Positions 1-10,159 of a stretch of 64,000 bases of DNA are shown piece by piece. Source of the stretch: Triatoma infestans (lineage: Eukaryota > Arthropoda > Insecta > Hemiptera > Reduviidae); NCBI GenBank assembly GCA_011037195.1, contig JAAEAF010000230.1:62001-126000 (forward strand). Direction: 5' to 3'. Position 1 is the first letter of the stretch. Every line of letters starts with the position of its first letter. Position numbers and translations under genes: made by a program. The notes under the pieces were generated by a model. That model searched no databases and had not been told where the DNA came from. It was given only the letters and a program-made list of their open reading frames with translations.

Positions 1-628
1 GAAACTAAAGTGATAAGTGTCTGTATTTGTAGTTAGTAAAACAAATTTATTGAAATTCGTCGGTGTGTTTATGGTGACAGTCCCGAAAACTTTCAAAAAA
101 CTGTTTAGAAAATGCGCATTTTCGAACAACTAATTTTCTTCCAATTCAAAATTTTCTCCAAATATTTAATTTTTTTTTTTTTAATTTAAGGCGCTTCAAC
201 ATATGTGGTCATTAGCGCCGGAGCCTTCTCAGTGCATTGCCGGCCTCGCAGTGCTCTCTCGCTACAGACAACTCTGTCCAACACCGAACAGTGAGCTGTA
301 GAGGCTCCTAGGAAAAAAAAATCTAAGGGTAGCACTGAACTCGAACCCGGGACCTCCGCGTGGGAGTCCAACGCGCTAACCACTTAGCTAATCCCTTCCC
401 TGAAATATTTAATTTGAATGGTTGCATGATGGAATCGTTTAATAATCTGAAATAACACTTTGGAAGAAAGCATAGCTTCATCTCTAACACACACAGCCTA
501 TTTTCTAGAAAATACTTTTTCGAACTCAGGGGACCTACAAAATGTGTATTTCCGGTGAAAACTAAGTCTCGATAATTTGACACATCCACAATACGTCCTC
601 TTGCCAGCAGCAAAAGAGAGAGAAAATA
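1..628 (+). repeat. Rep1 copy, partial, interrupted by a SINE
   Basis: This is a degraded copy of the dominant interspersed repeat of the window (Rep1, my name). It shows the family landmarks in order: an aattcgtcgg block, a run of the type ttcgaacaactaattttctt, an AT-rich block with gatggaatcg, and the right-hand module with ctcaggggacct, a tttccggtgaaaac block and gacac near 581. A SINE sits at 173-402 inside it. The left end lies outside the window. No coding capacity is visible. Confidence 0.75.
173..402 (-). mobile_element. tRNA-derived SINE, full-length copy
   Basis: Read on the minus strand it has a tRNA-like head with an A-box-like block (tagctaagtggttagcg) and a B-box (ggttcgagttc), a body containing a short palindrome around ctgt..acag, and an AT-rich tail ending in a run of A. 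It is flanked by a perfect 13-bp direct repeat, aaatatttaattt, at 160-172 and 403-415, which is the expected target-site duplication. The pol III boxes and tail define it as a SINE; it depends on an unidentified partner LINE. Related copies lie at 28273, 29379, 34015, 49266 and 63589. Confidence 0.9.
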
Positions 629-1050
629 GTACATAGAAGAGAAAAAATGTAGAAATTCATAGTAATTTCTCTTGTGGCAGTTAGTTCAATTATAAAACTT
701 TCTCTTACTGCGGTCTACATAGTAATAATTGAGAATTTCCTTTCAAATTACAATTTTCATTAATATTTACTTGTCTTCAATTTTATATCTATAAGAGATA
801 CTAAATTTAATAAAATAACTTTGTTCATGAAAGCACACCTCTTCCTCTCTTCATAAACTTCTTTAAAAGAATAATAACATGTTTATACGGCAATGGTCAG
901 AGGAGTTTTTAAAGAAAAAAGATTTAAAGACTTTAAGATTAATTAATTAAGAATTAAACAAAAACACATAGTAACATAACCTTATTACCTCCCCACATAT
1001 ATACGACCAATAACCAACAAGTGTGAGTGTAACAGAAACATTACGTTAAA
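629..1050. other. AT-rich gap, nothing recognised
   Basis: AT-rich sequence with short homopolymers and frequent stops in all frames. I see no gene, RNA or clear repeat boundary. Confidence 0.6.
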
Positions 1051-1059
1051 GTGAACTCT

Positions 1060-1260
1060 CTACACGAACTTGGTGAATTTGCTCTTAGGATGGATGAAAA
1101 TTCGAGCCAGTAGGGAAACATCGGGAGCCAGACGGATAAAATACCAGATGTTATCCAGCATTGTGGACACATCCACATATTCAAGAAAGAATTCTTTGTT
1201 GCTCAACGTTTCGGCTACCATTGGAGCTCTTCATCAGGTGCTCTGCAAAATTTATTAGAT
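1060..1260 (-). repeat. Penelope-like terminal fragment carrying a hammerhead-like motif
   Basis: On the minus strand this stretch carries CTGATGA (1231-1237), a possible stem II (GCTCC/GGTAGC with a bulge) and GAAAC (1208-1212) followed by GTT. This is the layout of the minimal hammerhead motifs reported in Penelope-like elements. Stem I is only partly complementary. An open frame on the plus strand (1070-1258) has no recognisable domain. The element assignment is inference from the motif. Confidence 0.45.
1198..1245 (-). ncRNA. Hammerhead-like motif A
   Basis: Minus strand order: short stem I strand, CTGATGA, AGA, a stem-loop GCTCC-AAT-GGTAGC, C, GAAAC, GTT, then GAGC. The conserved core blocks are intact and GTT is an allowed cleavage triplet. 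Stem I pairs at three of its first four positions, and three extra bases separate the core from stem II. Self-cleavage is therefore uncertain. Confidence 0.4.
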
Positions 1261-1404
1261 AAAAGTTATATTATTGTACAGCATAGTAGTAAAGGAAAAG
1301 TGCATATATTTATAACAAATACAAGAAAAATTTAAATTAAAGAAATATTAACAGAACAGATTGAGCAGATTGAGCCCCCAACAGAACTTTTTTGGAAAAT
1401 ACAT

Positions 1405-2285
1405 TTCTAACAAAAATGATAGGTCTCTGTATTCATAGTTAGTATACCGAATTTAAAAAAAAATCCGTCAGTGTTTTCATGGAGAAAATCGCAACAAAAA
1501 AAACAAACTGTTCAGTAAAGACATAATTTCGGCCAAAGATTTTCTTCAAACTCGGAATTTTGCCAACATACTTAATTCTAATTAAGTAGAATTGTAATGA
1601 GTGTTTGAGCTATACTGTTGACCTACATATATACATCGACCCACACGGAAGCGCACACTAACACACACAGCCCATTTTCTAAAACACACTTATTCGAACT
1701 CAGGGGACCTAAAAAAATGTGTATTTCAGGTGAAAACTAAGTCTCAAATATTTGACACGTTCACAATACATCCTCCGAACTGCAGAAATCGGTAAGTACA
1801 ATGGAAATTTAAGTTGTTTAGATGATAGAATTGTATAATAAACTGAAATAGCATTTTATAAGAAAATATAACCCCACCGTTCCTCCACAGCCGCCTTAAA
1901 TAAATTTTTCCAAAGAAATGCGTCAAATAAAAATTGTAGCTCGTAATATGTGTAATTGATATTAGAACTTTTACAAAAAATTGTTGGAGTCATTGTCGGG
2001 AAAATCGCAAAAAAGTGTAAAAAAAAGAAAAAGTACAGACAACTTACCGGTGGTCATACTTGAACGGAATATTAAATTTTAACTTTCTGTGATTTTTCGT
2101 TTTTGAGCCTAATATATATTCACATAGACATACAGAGAGACAAACACACGCAGACCGTTTTCTAAAAACCACCATTGCGTACACAGGAACCTCAAAATGT
2201 GTATTTTCCGGTGAAAACTCGATATTGAAAATTTGACACGATTACAATACTTCCACATAGTAGGAGTAAGAGAAAGTAAAAATGC
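1405..2285 (+). repeat. Rep1 mosaic copy
   Basis: Plus-oriented Rep1 sequence in which the right-hand module (cacacac tract, ctcaggggacct, tttcaggtgaaaac) occurs once near 1660-1760 and again near 2140-2285. The second ends in agtaggagtaagagaaagt, the canonical Rep1 right end. The arrangement suggests two overlapping or recombined copies. No coding capacity is visible. Confidence 0.7.
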
Positions 2286-2339
2286 TTTTAACCGTTTTCG
2301 AGAAAATTTTGGAAAAAAAATCAAAAAACTTATTCTGTG

Positions 2340-2770
2340 AAAGTCTTACTTTTGGTTAATAGATTTCCCGCAAATTTAGAATCCTAGCAACGCATTTAAT
2401 GAGCCGTTATATTGTATAGTTTGTAGAACAACTGATGCTTTAGAGTAAAGCTTAGAATCCAAGAGTAACCAATTTTCTACTGGTAAAAGTTTTCAAATAA
2501 CAGTGAAAGACATCAATATGTACAAAAAGTAAACGAACTTTAAAGAAAATGGTTGGAGCTATTTTGAAGAAAAATCGCGAAAAATGAGAATAAAATTCAT
2601 AAAAGTTGTTTGTCTTCCGGTTGATGGATTTCGACCAAATCAGATGATGCCCAAGCGTGATGGCAAGTTTGAGCTTCACAGACCATTCGCTAAAAACAAT
2701 TTTTTTCATTCTAAGGGAACCTCAAAACATCTATTTCCGGTGATATCTCTATTTCAGTTATCATCACAAT
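2340..2770 (+). repeat. Rep1 partial copy
   Basis: Contains the family blocks for the internal unit (ttaaagaaaatggttggagc, gaaaaatcgcgaaaaatg) and the right-hand module (aaaacatctatttccggtga). It is diverged and lacks clean ends. Confidence 0.55.
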
Positions 2771-4000
2771 ATTTACTCTTACAAGTGAAAGTCAAAAATC
2801 ATATCAGTTTATTTTCAATACTTTATTCTCATTTTTCTTGTTAAAATGTTTTATTATAAATTATAGTTAGTGTGATAATGGTGTACATAAAGCACTTAAC
2901 CATGTTTTATCACTAGGCAATAAATAATATAAAATTGCCCCCAGGATTGTGGCGGTGACACTCCCACTGTATTAAGTATTTTATCTAGGCCAACACTATA
3001 TATATATATATACTACGGGACCAGTGATGTAGTTGTGTTCAAGTTTATTAGAACTCTCGATCTTACTGCTGCAGCTGTGGGCCACAGTATTAAACTTCTC
3101 AACTACTATTTAAAGTAGTTACCGGCCAGCTTTTTACTTAACATTATATTATCGGTTAAGTTAGTGGCCGGCGGACTACATTAACCACTTAGCATAATGT
3201 TCAAGTATGTTTAACCTTCGGGGCATTTAGAGCAACTGTGCGTTTCTTGTTTTATTTTGATAATGGATAGATGGTAAATTGTAAATCATGGTAGCGATTG
3301 TAAATTTAATAAAAACAGTTGTTTTTTATTTATTTATTTTATTCCTTACATTAAATAGCTGAACTAAACAGCCTTCATGATTTTCAAAATGTAATCTCTC
3401 TTAGGGTTGTTACGAAATCGAGCTACTACTTTATGACACTGATAAAACTACTATAGAAATTTGAAAATGATAGAAGCATTAATAAAATTCAGTTACTTTG
3501 GTTCATTACAACATAAATAACGAATTTTTTTTTAATGAATATAAAGAAACAAGCGAAAAGTTTTATGAAATAAAAAAAAGTAAAATTCCATTAACCGTGT
3601 CAAACAAGAAAGTTTACGGTCAAAATCCGTCAACCGGTAGTGCAACTTGACTGTTTTTTTCTAATTTTTGCGAATTTCTCGAAAATGAATCCAACGATTT
3701 TCTACAAAATTTCGCGGCAAATCGACACACATTAATGTTCATCACTCTTATTTCAGATATTTTTCTGGGAATATTGTTTTATTCCAAGAATTCAAGATCC
3801 TCTGAACATAGTGAATATATCCAAGAAATATAGTGAATATTCCTTATTCTGGTTCCGATCATATCATCCACAATCAAGTAAATACCCTTCCTACCAGAAG
3901 TATGGCATAAACGCCAGTTGCCTCGCGACATTGTCTCTAGTGACAGTGTTAGTGACAGTGATTGACTTGTCAACTTTGTATTTCTTTATTTAATTTTATA
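2771..4000. other. Non-coding stretch with an imperfect hairpin
   Basis: Mostly AT-rich. The one structure I can point to is an imperfect hairpin at 3122-3171: ccggcca pairs with tggccgg, and inside it acttaac pairs with gttaagt, separated by an asymmetric internal loop. Old Rep1-like words (tcaaccggtagtgcaacttga) occur near 3630-3780. I support no gene here. Confidence 0.5.
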
Positions 4001-4597
4001 TGTAATAATAATAATAATAATGTGCTTTATTTATAAATTAAATGCACAGCTTTTCTAAACAATTTCTGCAAAATAACACAATGCATGGAAACTAGTCCAT
4101 CTGCAGAGTTGCATTATACTATATTAAAATTATAGAACATAACCAAAATAAAAATAAAAAATAGAATCTCCTTATCATTATAGAAAACAAATTACAAATA
4201 AAATAAAGTAGGCTCTTAATTTAAGTGATCAAGGTTCAGGTATTAAACTCTCCTATTAAAAATAATCTATAATTCCAGGCTCTAATATGATAATTATACA
4301 AGTCTACCCAATTTTTGTCATTCAGATACTCTACGCAATCTTCTATAGACAGAGTAGCCTTGCCCAACCATCTCAGCCGAAACTCCCTAACGCCGAACAA
4401 CCACCTATGAAGTGCAGAGTATCCTCTACTACACCACTATTGTATATTGTACAAGTATGAGTTTCTGTTGGCCTAGTAATGTTACAGTTCAGTTTTAATA
4501 GCTGCCCTCTTAATTTAATTATAACTTTTATTACATTCATATTATATTTATCACATATGTAATTATTTTCTCGCAAATCAAATTTTTAATTGCCATA

Positions 4598-4836
4598 GTT
4601 GTTATGGTGGTTGGTTCCGCAGAGCTGGAAAGTATCAAAGACATTTTCCATGGTAGCCTGCTTCATTTTGTGGTCATCGACCGGTTTCGGGCGTTCGCCC
4701 AGCTTCAGGATGCGTTTGTCAGCCACTATGTTATCACACTATCTGACAAACGCATCCTGAAGATGGGCGAACGCCCGAAACCGGTCGATGACCACAAAAT
4801 GAAGCAGGCTACCACGGAAAATGTCTCTGATATTTA
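4598..4836. mobile_element. 239-bp foldback insertion with 90-bp inverted arms
   Basis: The arms at 4633-4722 and 4743-4832 are inverted repeats matching at 87 of 90 positions, around a 20-bp spacer. The insertion interrupts the LINE pseudogene: the LINE reading continues in register across it, and the junctions carry a 10-bp near-perfect direct repeat (aattgccata 4588-4597, aattaccata 4837-4846), consistent with a target-site duplication. The two plus- and minus-strand open frames across it are by-products of the palindrome. The arms carry a hammerhead-like sequence, so a non-autonomous Penelope-like element in inverted arrangement is my best guess. Confidence 0.8.
4753..4790 (+). ncRNA. Hammerhead-like motif in the right foldback arm
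   Basis: Plus strand: CATC (stem I), CTGAAGA (fits CUGANGA), one T, GGGC-GAAC-GCCC (stem II with tetraloop), GAAA, CC/GG (two-pair stem III with no loop), T, C (cleavage position 4786), then GATG, which pairs perfectly with CATC. The minimal stem III resembles the hammerheads described in Penelope-like retroelements. One extra T at 4764 between core and stem II is non-canonical. The long complementary left arm would compete with this fold in a full-length transcript. Confidence 0.55.
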
Positions 4837-5417
4837 AATTACCATATATATAATAAGTACTTGAGGTTCTGACTTCACTAATTACATGATTTTTAAATTC
4901 CTTTTTTATATTATTGTACAATCAAAACATTGCTATTTACAAAATAATTATTGTTTACCCAATTATATATCTGGCAAAGCTGATTGAACTCTTTGCACCA
5001 ATACAAGTTTCTATTAATAATTTCCTCTGCCAAGATGCAAGGTAGTCTATTTTTCGGCAATAGCAAGACTTTTTGTATACTATTCAAATACAGCCGCAAT
5101 GTATATATAAAAAGAGGGTAAAACTCAGTTTCAAGGTAGATGACATAATTCGGTATAAATTTGGGAAGCAAGAGGAGCCTTATAATAAAATATGTGTACA
5201 ATGTATCTACCTTCTCAATTCTTAAAAAAAACCTACTTGCGCCCCTTAACACATTATGGCTCTACAAACTGCATCGAAAACCTCGATTTTAGACGATATT
5301 GGAATATCAACATTTTTATAAAGTTATTAACTTTATATGTATATATAGATATATATTTCTCTTACTGGGTATTATGTTGCAGTTGTAAATTTCCCCCCCA
5401 AAATATATATATTACAT

Positions 5418-5755
5418 GAAGTTTAAAGAAAAATAGTTAATGCATTTTTCGAGTTAATCACGAAAAAGTGAAAAAACCTTTTTTGTTAAGTTCCACTTCC
5501 GGCTGATGGATTTTGCCCGAAAACTTCGCGCCTTCGTGCGGTGGTAGTACCTAAATAAAATAAGCAAGTTTGAGGTTGCTGTGATTTCTCGTTTTTGAGA
5601 TATTTCGTGCACACAACATACTCGTACATTGGCTAAACACTTTTTTCCTATGATAGTGAAAAATAAATTTCGAAAATATGGCACTACATTCTTACCAGTA
5701 GTACTACCTCCTTATATACTATACTACCTCCTTATCAGGAGTAAGAGAAAGTTTA
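5418..5755 (+). repeat. Rep1 partial copy
   Basis: Plus-oriented family blocks: aaagtgaaaaaacc, ttccacttccggctgatgga, tgatttctcgtttttgaga, ending in caggagtaagagaaagtt, the canonical right end. Confidence 0.6.
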
Positions 5756-6985
5756 AAAATAATAAAAGCAGAGCTTTTTTTATGGCAAAAAGAGAAAGAA
5801 AAAAAAGAGAGACAGAAAGAAATGAATACAATTAGTTAGAAAGAATGGCACTAACTGTGGATATAGGCACGCTACGCTGAGAAGAGAGCGCCACTTAAAT
5901 TGTCCTCTTTGGAATTACTTCACACGGCTGTACAATGAAGAAGAATAGGAAAGAAATAAACACCAGCAGCCCGTCCTCCGGTGGCTAACAGGCCAGCGTC
6001 TGTTGGGCCGTTTTGCGGAAGAAACCTATAGAAATAAGGTGGAATATACAAGTGGGGATCTTTCTGTGAGTGCATGCCGCGCGGCAAACAAAAACTCCTA
6101 CACTTAATTATGCAAGAATCTCACAGTTAGTTAACTATTAGTATGGAATGGGACAGTGACCAACTACTAAGCGCACTTCTGCTTCACCACCCATCCTGCC
6201 AGAGAAACTTACTTAGAAGTAATTGGATTTATTTCTTCTTCTTCTATTTAAAAGAATACCTTATTAAGAAATGAACAGTTTAAAGTGTTATACCTTAACA
6301 GAGATGGAGGAACATAAGAATATAATATAAATTAGATGGATTCTAACTGTTTTATTGTTAATGAAACAGGTGAATATTTCCCCCCACCGCCACCATCACG
6401 ATTGAAAAACCATGTTATCGCCAGGTATATATTATTAATAGTTCCCAATAAGGGAATTGTTTTGCTAAATTATGGACAGGTTAATTAAAAAGAAATAATG
6501 ATTGTTGCTTTAAGATTTTCTTGCCAAGAGTTAGCTTTTACACTTACCTGTATGAAGTCATTAGAGTTTTCTAAATTGAACGTTTAATTTGAAAGAGAAA
6601 CACATACATTAAGGTTTCTTTATAGTTCAATTAATATCGCTAAAACTGCAATCAATTATTTAATTTTTTCGAGTTTTTCAATTTCGATTATTTTTTAATT
6701 AAATGTACTTTTAGAACAACCGTCATATACTAAGATATAGAACCGTCATATATTAAGAATAATCGTTTCAAATATTTGAAAAAGGCAGAAGTGAAAGCTT
6801 GTGCAATGCATCCTGCTAAATTACAGTCAAGACAGAATTCACTGAAACCTGCATCTCAGATAATAGCGAAATCTGACCTAGATTAATGAGACTAACTTTT
6901 AGAAGGTTGAGAATCTACGAAGTTTGGTCTGTCTGTTAGATTTTTCATCGATTTTTAGCCTCTTTTTATGTAGCGTCATCTTGAA
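5756..6985. other. Non-coding stretch, nothing recognised
   Basis: A somewhat less AT-rich patch at about 5850-6010 is followed by AT-rich sequence. Translations in both directions show no conserved motif. A short block near 6405 (aaccatgttatcgccagg) loosely resembles one near 2898, hinting at an old shared repeat. Confidence 0.5.
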
Positions 6986-6989
6986 GAGG

Positions 6990-7680
6990 ATGTATTTGCG
7001 ATCAGATCCAATTTTAAAAACTTTGGAAATATATGTATTGAGGTCTCTTGAGTCCGAAACGTGATTTTTGGAAAATGATTTGTGTGTGTATATGTGTATG
7101 ATGTGTGTGTGGGTTTATGTATATATTATGTGAACAGCATAGCAAATTATGTGAAGAAACGAAAAATCGCAGACGAAACTTGCCATTCATTTTGGATATC
7201 GTTCGTGGGATGTGTCACAATCGAACGGTATGATCTGCCAGTATCGAAAGTAATTAAGTTTGTAATTTAATTATTCTTCGTCTAGTTAGCTTACGAAGGT
7301 TTTACTGTTTATAGACAGCCTCGAAGCCGAAAGATTTCATCCGAAAGTACCAATACTGAATGGACTTTTCACGCCGTTCCAAGGACCATCATTTAAACTT
7401 CATATTATGTAACGTGATAACATGTAAAATGCTGACAAATTTTCTACTGAAAATTCCATTTAAGAGGAGATCATGAATGTGTTTTCCTCTAATTTTCATT
7501 AATATGCAATTCCATCATCTAAATAATATCAGTTGGAATTAATAAGTTGCCAAAATTCCTATTTTCAAACAATCGGTTGACGAGACTAGCGTTTTTACTA
7601 CGCAGCAAAGTTTTTTAAATTTCCTCCAATAACACCTCGACGGATATAATTAAATTTGTTATACTGACTATAAATCCAGA
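6990..7680 (-). repeat. Rep1 diverged copy
   Basis: Minus-oriented family blocks: gaggtctcttgagtccgaaa, a gtgtgtgt tract, gtgaacagcatagc, gaaaaatcgcag, then remnants of the internal units. Strongly diverged, with no clean ends. Confidence 0.55.
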
Positions 7681-7861
7681 GACCTGTCACTTTTGTTTAA
7701 AACTTTATTCAGAAAAGGATTATACATTCCACAAAAAAAGACAGTTTTATAATTGTTTACATTCTTCCATTGATATAAAATTGAAGACAACTAAGTATCT
7801 AGTAACAATGATAAGTATGATGAAAATTTGTCTTTTATATCTGGGGTAAATTGCATTAAGA

Positions 7862-8010
7862 AGAAGTCGTTGAGTATTCACACCAGATTTTTCCTTTCTT
7901 CAGATTTTTGGGAAGATTGCCAGATTTTCGAAATTGAGCTTCCACCTGAAATACAAGTTTTGAGGTGCCCTGAAAATGAAACCATATTTTTAGGGAATGG
8001 TCTGAATGTA
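7862..8010 (-). repeat. Rep1 end fragment
   Basis: A terminal word (gagtattcacaccagatttt) is joined to a minus-oriented right-hand module (gccagattttcgaaattgag, ttttgaggtgccctga, gggaatggtctg). The two ends of the family abut here, which suggests deletion of the middle or junction of two copies. Confidence 0.55.
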
Positions 8011-8948
8011 TATGCGTGTGAATGATAGAGAGAGAGTAAATGTCGCTGGATATTAGCAGCTAAGTTTAATGAGAAGATATAAACCAACAGTCAGGCAAAA
8101 ACTGTTGTCCATGATTGAAGGAATTTAAAAAGACTCCGTCATTAGTTAGTTAATGACAGTATTGATTTGGCTGTGAACTAGTTCGTTCACTTGTTTATTC
8201 TTGAGCTACATATTTTTGCTGTCTCTGAAATAATGATGATGATGATTGGAGAATGTAAAACAAAATGATTTCAGATTTTCAAACTCCATGAAAATTTATT
8301 CAAATAATGTATGAAATTCTTTGAGAAGCATCTTTCTAAAAAGAAAGCATACATAAATTAACCTCAAGAACAATTAAATCTATTTATAACGGCAAGTGAG
8401 TGCTATAATAAATATTACTTCAAAATGACCAGCGATAATTAATGGTGATTAAATATAATTCTTTTTAATGTTTAATTGATTTTCTCACACTATGTATTAT
8501 ATATATATATATATAAAGATAGAAGAGATAAGTGGATGAACATGTGAGCCAAGGTGCTACAAGTAGCCTTTACCCGCCCTCTTTAGCCAGCCATTTATCT
8601 AAGATTCAGATAGTAGATGCGCCAAGACCTATAAGCTAGCACCAAACCTGTGCTTTGCTTGGTGCAATAGCGAGTGTTCCAGCCACTGTACAATGATCAC
8701 GCGAACTTTGCAGGTATCATCTCCTCTCTAACACATCCACATTCTCTCTTGTAGGCTACTTCTTCTTACATACAACAAACCAAATAGAAGAACGAAAAGT
8801 AGAAATATAAGAAGAAGGGCGCACAGTATCATCTCTTCACCTTCTCCAGTTTCTTCCTATACTAGTATTTCCTATTTCTTCTTGTCTTACACTCCGTGGG
8901 AACTACCTAAGATCTTTTTTCAATGATATATACTTTCTTTAACACCAG

Positions 8949-8987
<39 letters not shown>

Positions 8988-9390
8988 TCTCTCTCTCAGT
9001 TTCTCACATACGTACTATCCATCTTTTGCTTTTCACATACACAAATATTCACGGAGAGAGAGAACGAGAGAGGGTAAGATTGCGAAGAAGAGGGAAGGAG
9101 AAGATTTACACTTTTGACCCCCAATTACACTTTACACCTACTATATGGTGATCCTACGCCGTGATCATGAGTATGGATGTTATCATTTCAAAGTTGTAAA
9201 GAAGCAGAAATGAACAGAAGAAAATACCCGGTTTGGTGAAACATGTGAACAAAAAAAAAAAAATCTGGTGTGAAACACTCACACAACAGAAATGTATAAA
9301 AGACAAATGTTCTTTACACTTCAAATTGTGACCAGTTGTGGCTACAAGTTAAAAGCAACAACGCCTTTTAATCTTCACACATTTATTTAT
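8011..9390. other. Non-coding stretch with a GT/CT microsatellite
   Basis: No conserved translation. A (GT)n tract followed by a (CT)n tract lies at about 8951-8997; the open frame crossing it is a repeat artefact. The rest is AT-rich or pyrimidine-rich with nothing recognised. Confidence 0.6.
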
Positions 9391-9411
9391 TTATTCATTC
9401 TGAACAAAAAA

Positions 9412-9592
9412 AGGACGTTTCGGCTTGTTATATTTCTTTTCGCTAGTTCTGCTCACAGGACGTCAAAGAATAGACAATAATTGAAAACCGATTGAAAAAA
9501 TACATTTCTGTTAACTATTAAAAACCAAAAGAAAAGCAAGCCAAATAGAAATATAACAAAGTGTAGAAGACCTCATTAGGCCGAAACGTCCT
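9412..9592. repeat. Imperfect inverted repeat with CCGAAACGTCC arms
   Basis: Aggacgtttcggc at 9412-9424 faces gccgaaacgtcct at 9580-9592. Inside them ttgttatatttct (9425-9437) faces agaaatataacaa (9547-9559). The GAAACGTC word is the 3' part of hammerhead motifs in Penelope-like elements, but the matching CTGANGA is degenerate here (ctcatta at 9572-9578). I read this as a decayed inverted pair of terminal fragments. Confidence 0.45.
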
Positions 9593-9884
9593 ATTTTGAT
9601 ACAAATGGATAAATGAAATTGTGAAAACTAAAAGGAGTTGTTGTCGCTAATAAGAAATTCAACCTTCTAATTATAGAGGATGTGTGGGAACAAGTACGAA
9701 TCTACCGAAGCCAACCAGGTAGCGAAATGAAGAGCGTCATAAATTTGAAATTTACTGACACAAATGTCGCAAAAGTATCTAAAATCAATTTGCAAACCAC
9801 GTATAATAATATGATCAATAAATAGTACAATGGAAAATGTAATGGATACTTGAAATTTGGTCAGTTTTAATAAAACAGAATTTT

Positions 9885-9932
9885 CTCGGCCAACGTTTCG
9901 TCTTAACAGGAGTCCTCATCAGGGCTACAAAA
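9885..9932 (-). ncRNA. Hammerhead-like motif B
   Basis: Minus strand: GCC, CTGATGA (9916-9922), about 16 bases, GAAAC (9895-9899), GTT, GGC. Stem I pairs GCC with GGC directly next to the core. Stem II is weak beyond one G-C pair, so it probably no longer folds well. The context is otherwise non-coding. Confidence 0.4.
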
Positions 9933-10023
9933 TCACAAATAGTAATGAATAAGCAAAAAACAACAACGTACTCGTTTTATAATACAAAAAGGATGAAAAG
10001 GAAACAATAATTTCTATCCTTAC

Positions 10024-10110
10024 AGCTCAATGTCCAATGATGGACAGTGTTGTTTGTAACGAGAGAACACTGTCCGGAGGCCGGCATTACATTCCTGAGC
10101 GGCCTTACTA
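10024..10110 (+). mobile_element. SINE body fragment
   Basis: Matches the middle of the SINE (cagctcaatgtcc, gacagtgttg, taacgagagaacactgtcc, ggaggccggcatt) without the tRNA-like head or the 3' end. A truncated and diverged copy. Confidence 0.6.
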
Positions 10111-10159
10111 CAACACTCTATGACCAACAAAGCTTGTGCAAATTAAAATTTAAATTAAC

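Larger units (their letters stand above)
4003..5330 (-). pseudogene. Non-LTR retrotransposon tail (post-RT region), split by an insertion
   Basis: Minus-strand conceptual translation gives the C-terminal part of a non-LTR retrotransposon polyprotein. A segment reading AIMC.GAQV is followed by a long conserved-looking stretch (LETEFYPLFIYTLRLYLN, NRNLYWCKEFNQLCQ; 4911-5252), then STYYIYGN. After the foldback insertion the frame resumes with LRENNYICDKYNMNV and a cysteine/histidine block (TCTIYN, EDTLHFIGGC; 4373-4576). The 3' end runs into an (ATT)n tail near 4003-4020, as expected of a LINE terminus. The reverse transcriptase core itself is missing, so the copy is 5' truncated. Frames are broken by stops. 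I cannot assign the clade with confidence. Confidence 0.7.

Noticed and set aside
4604..4837. Open frame of 77 codons (and a mirrored minus frame)
   Set aside because: It runs through both arms of the foldback and arises from the palindrome; no domain is present.
8957..9151. Open frame starting in a GT repeat
   Set aside because: It is a dinucleotide microsatellite followed by low-complexity sequence.
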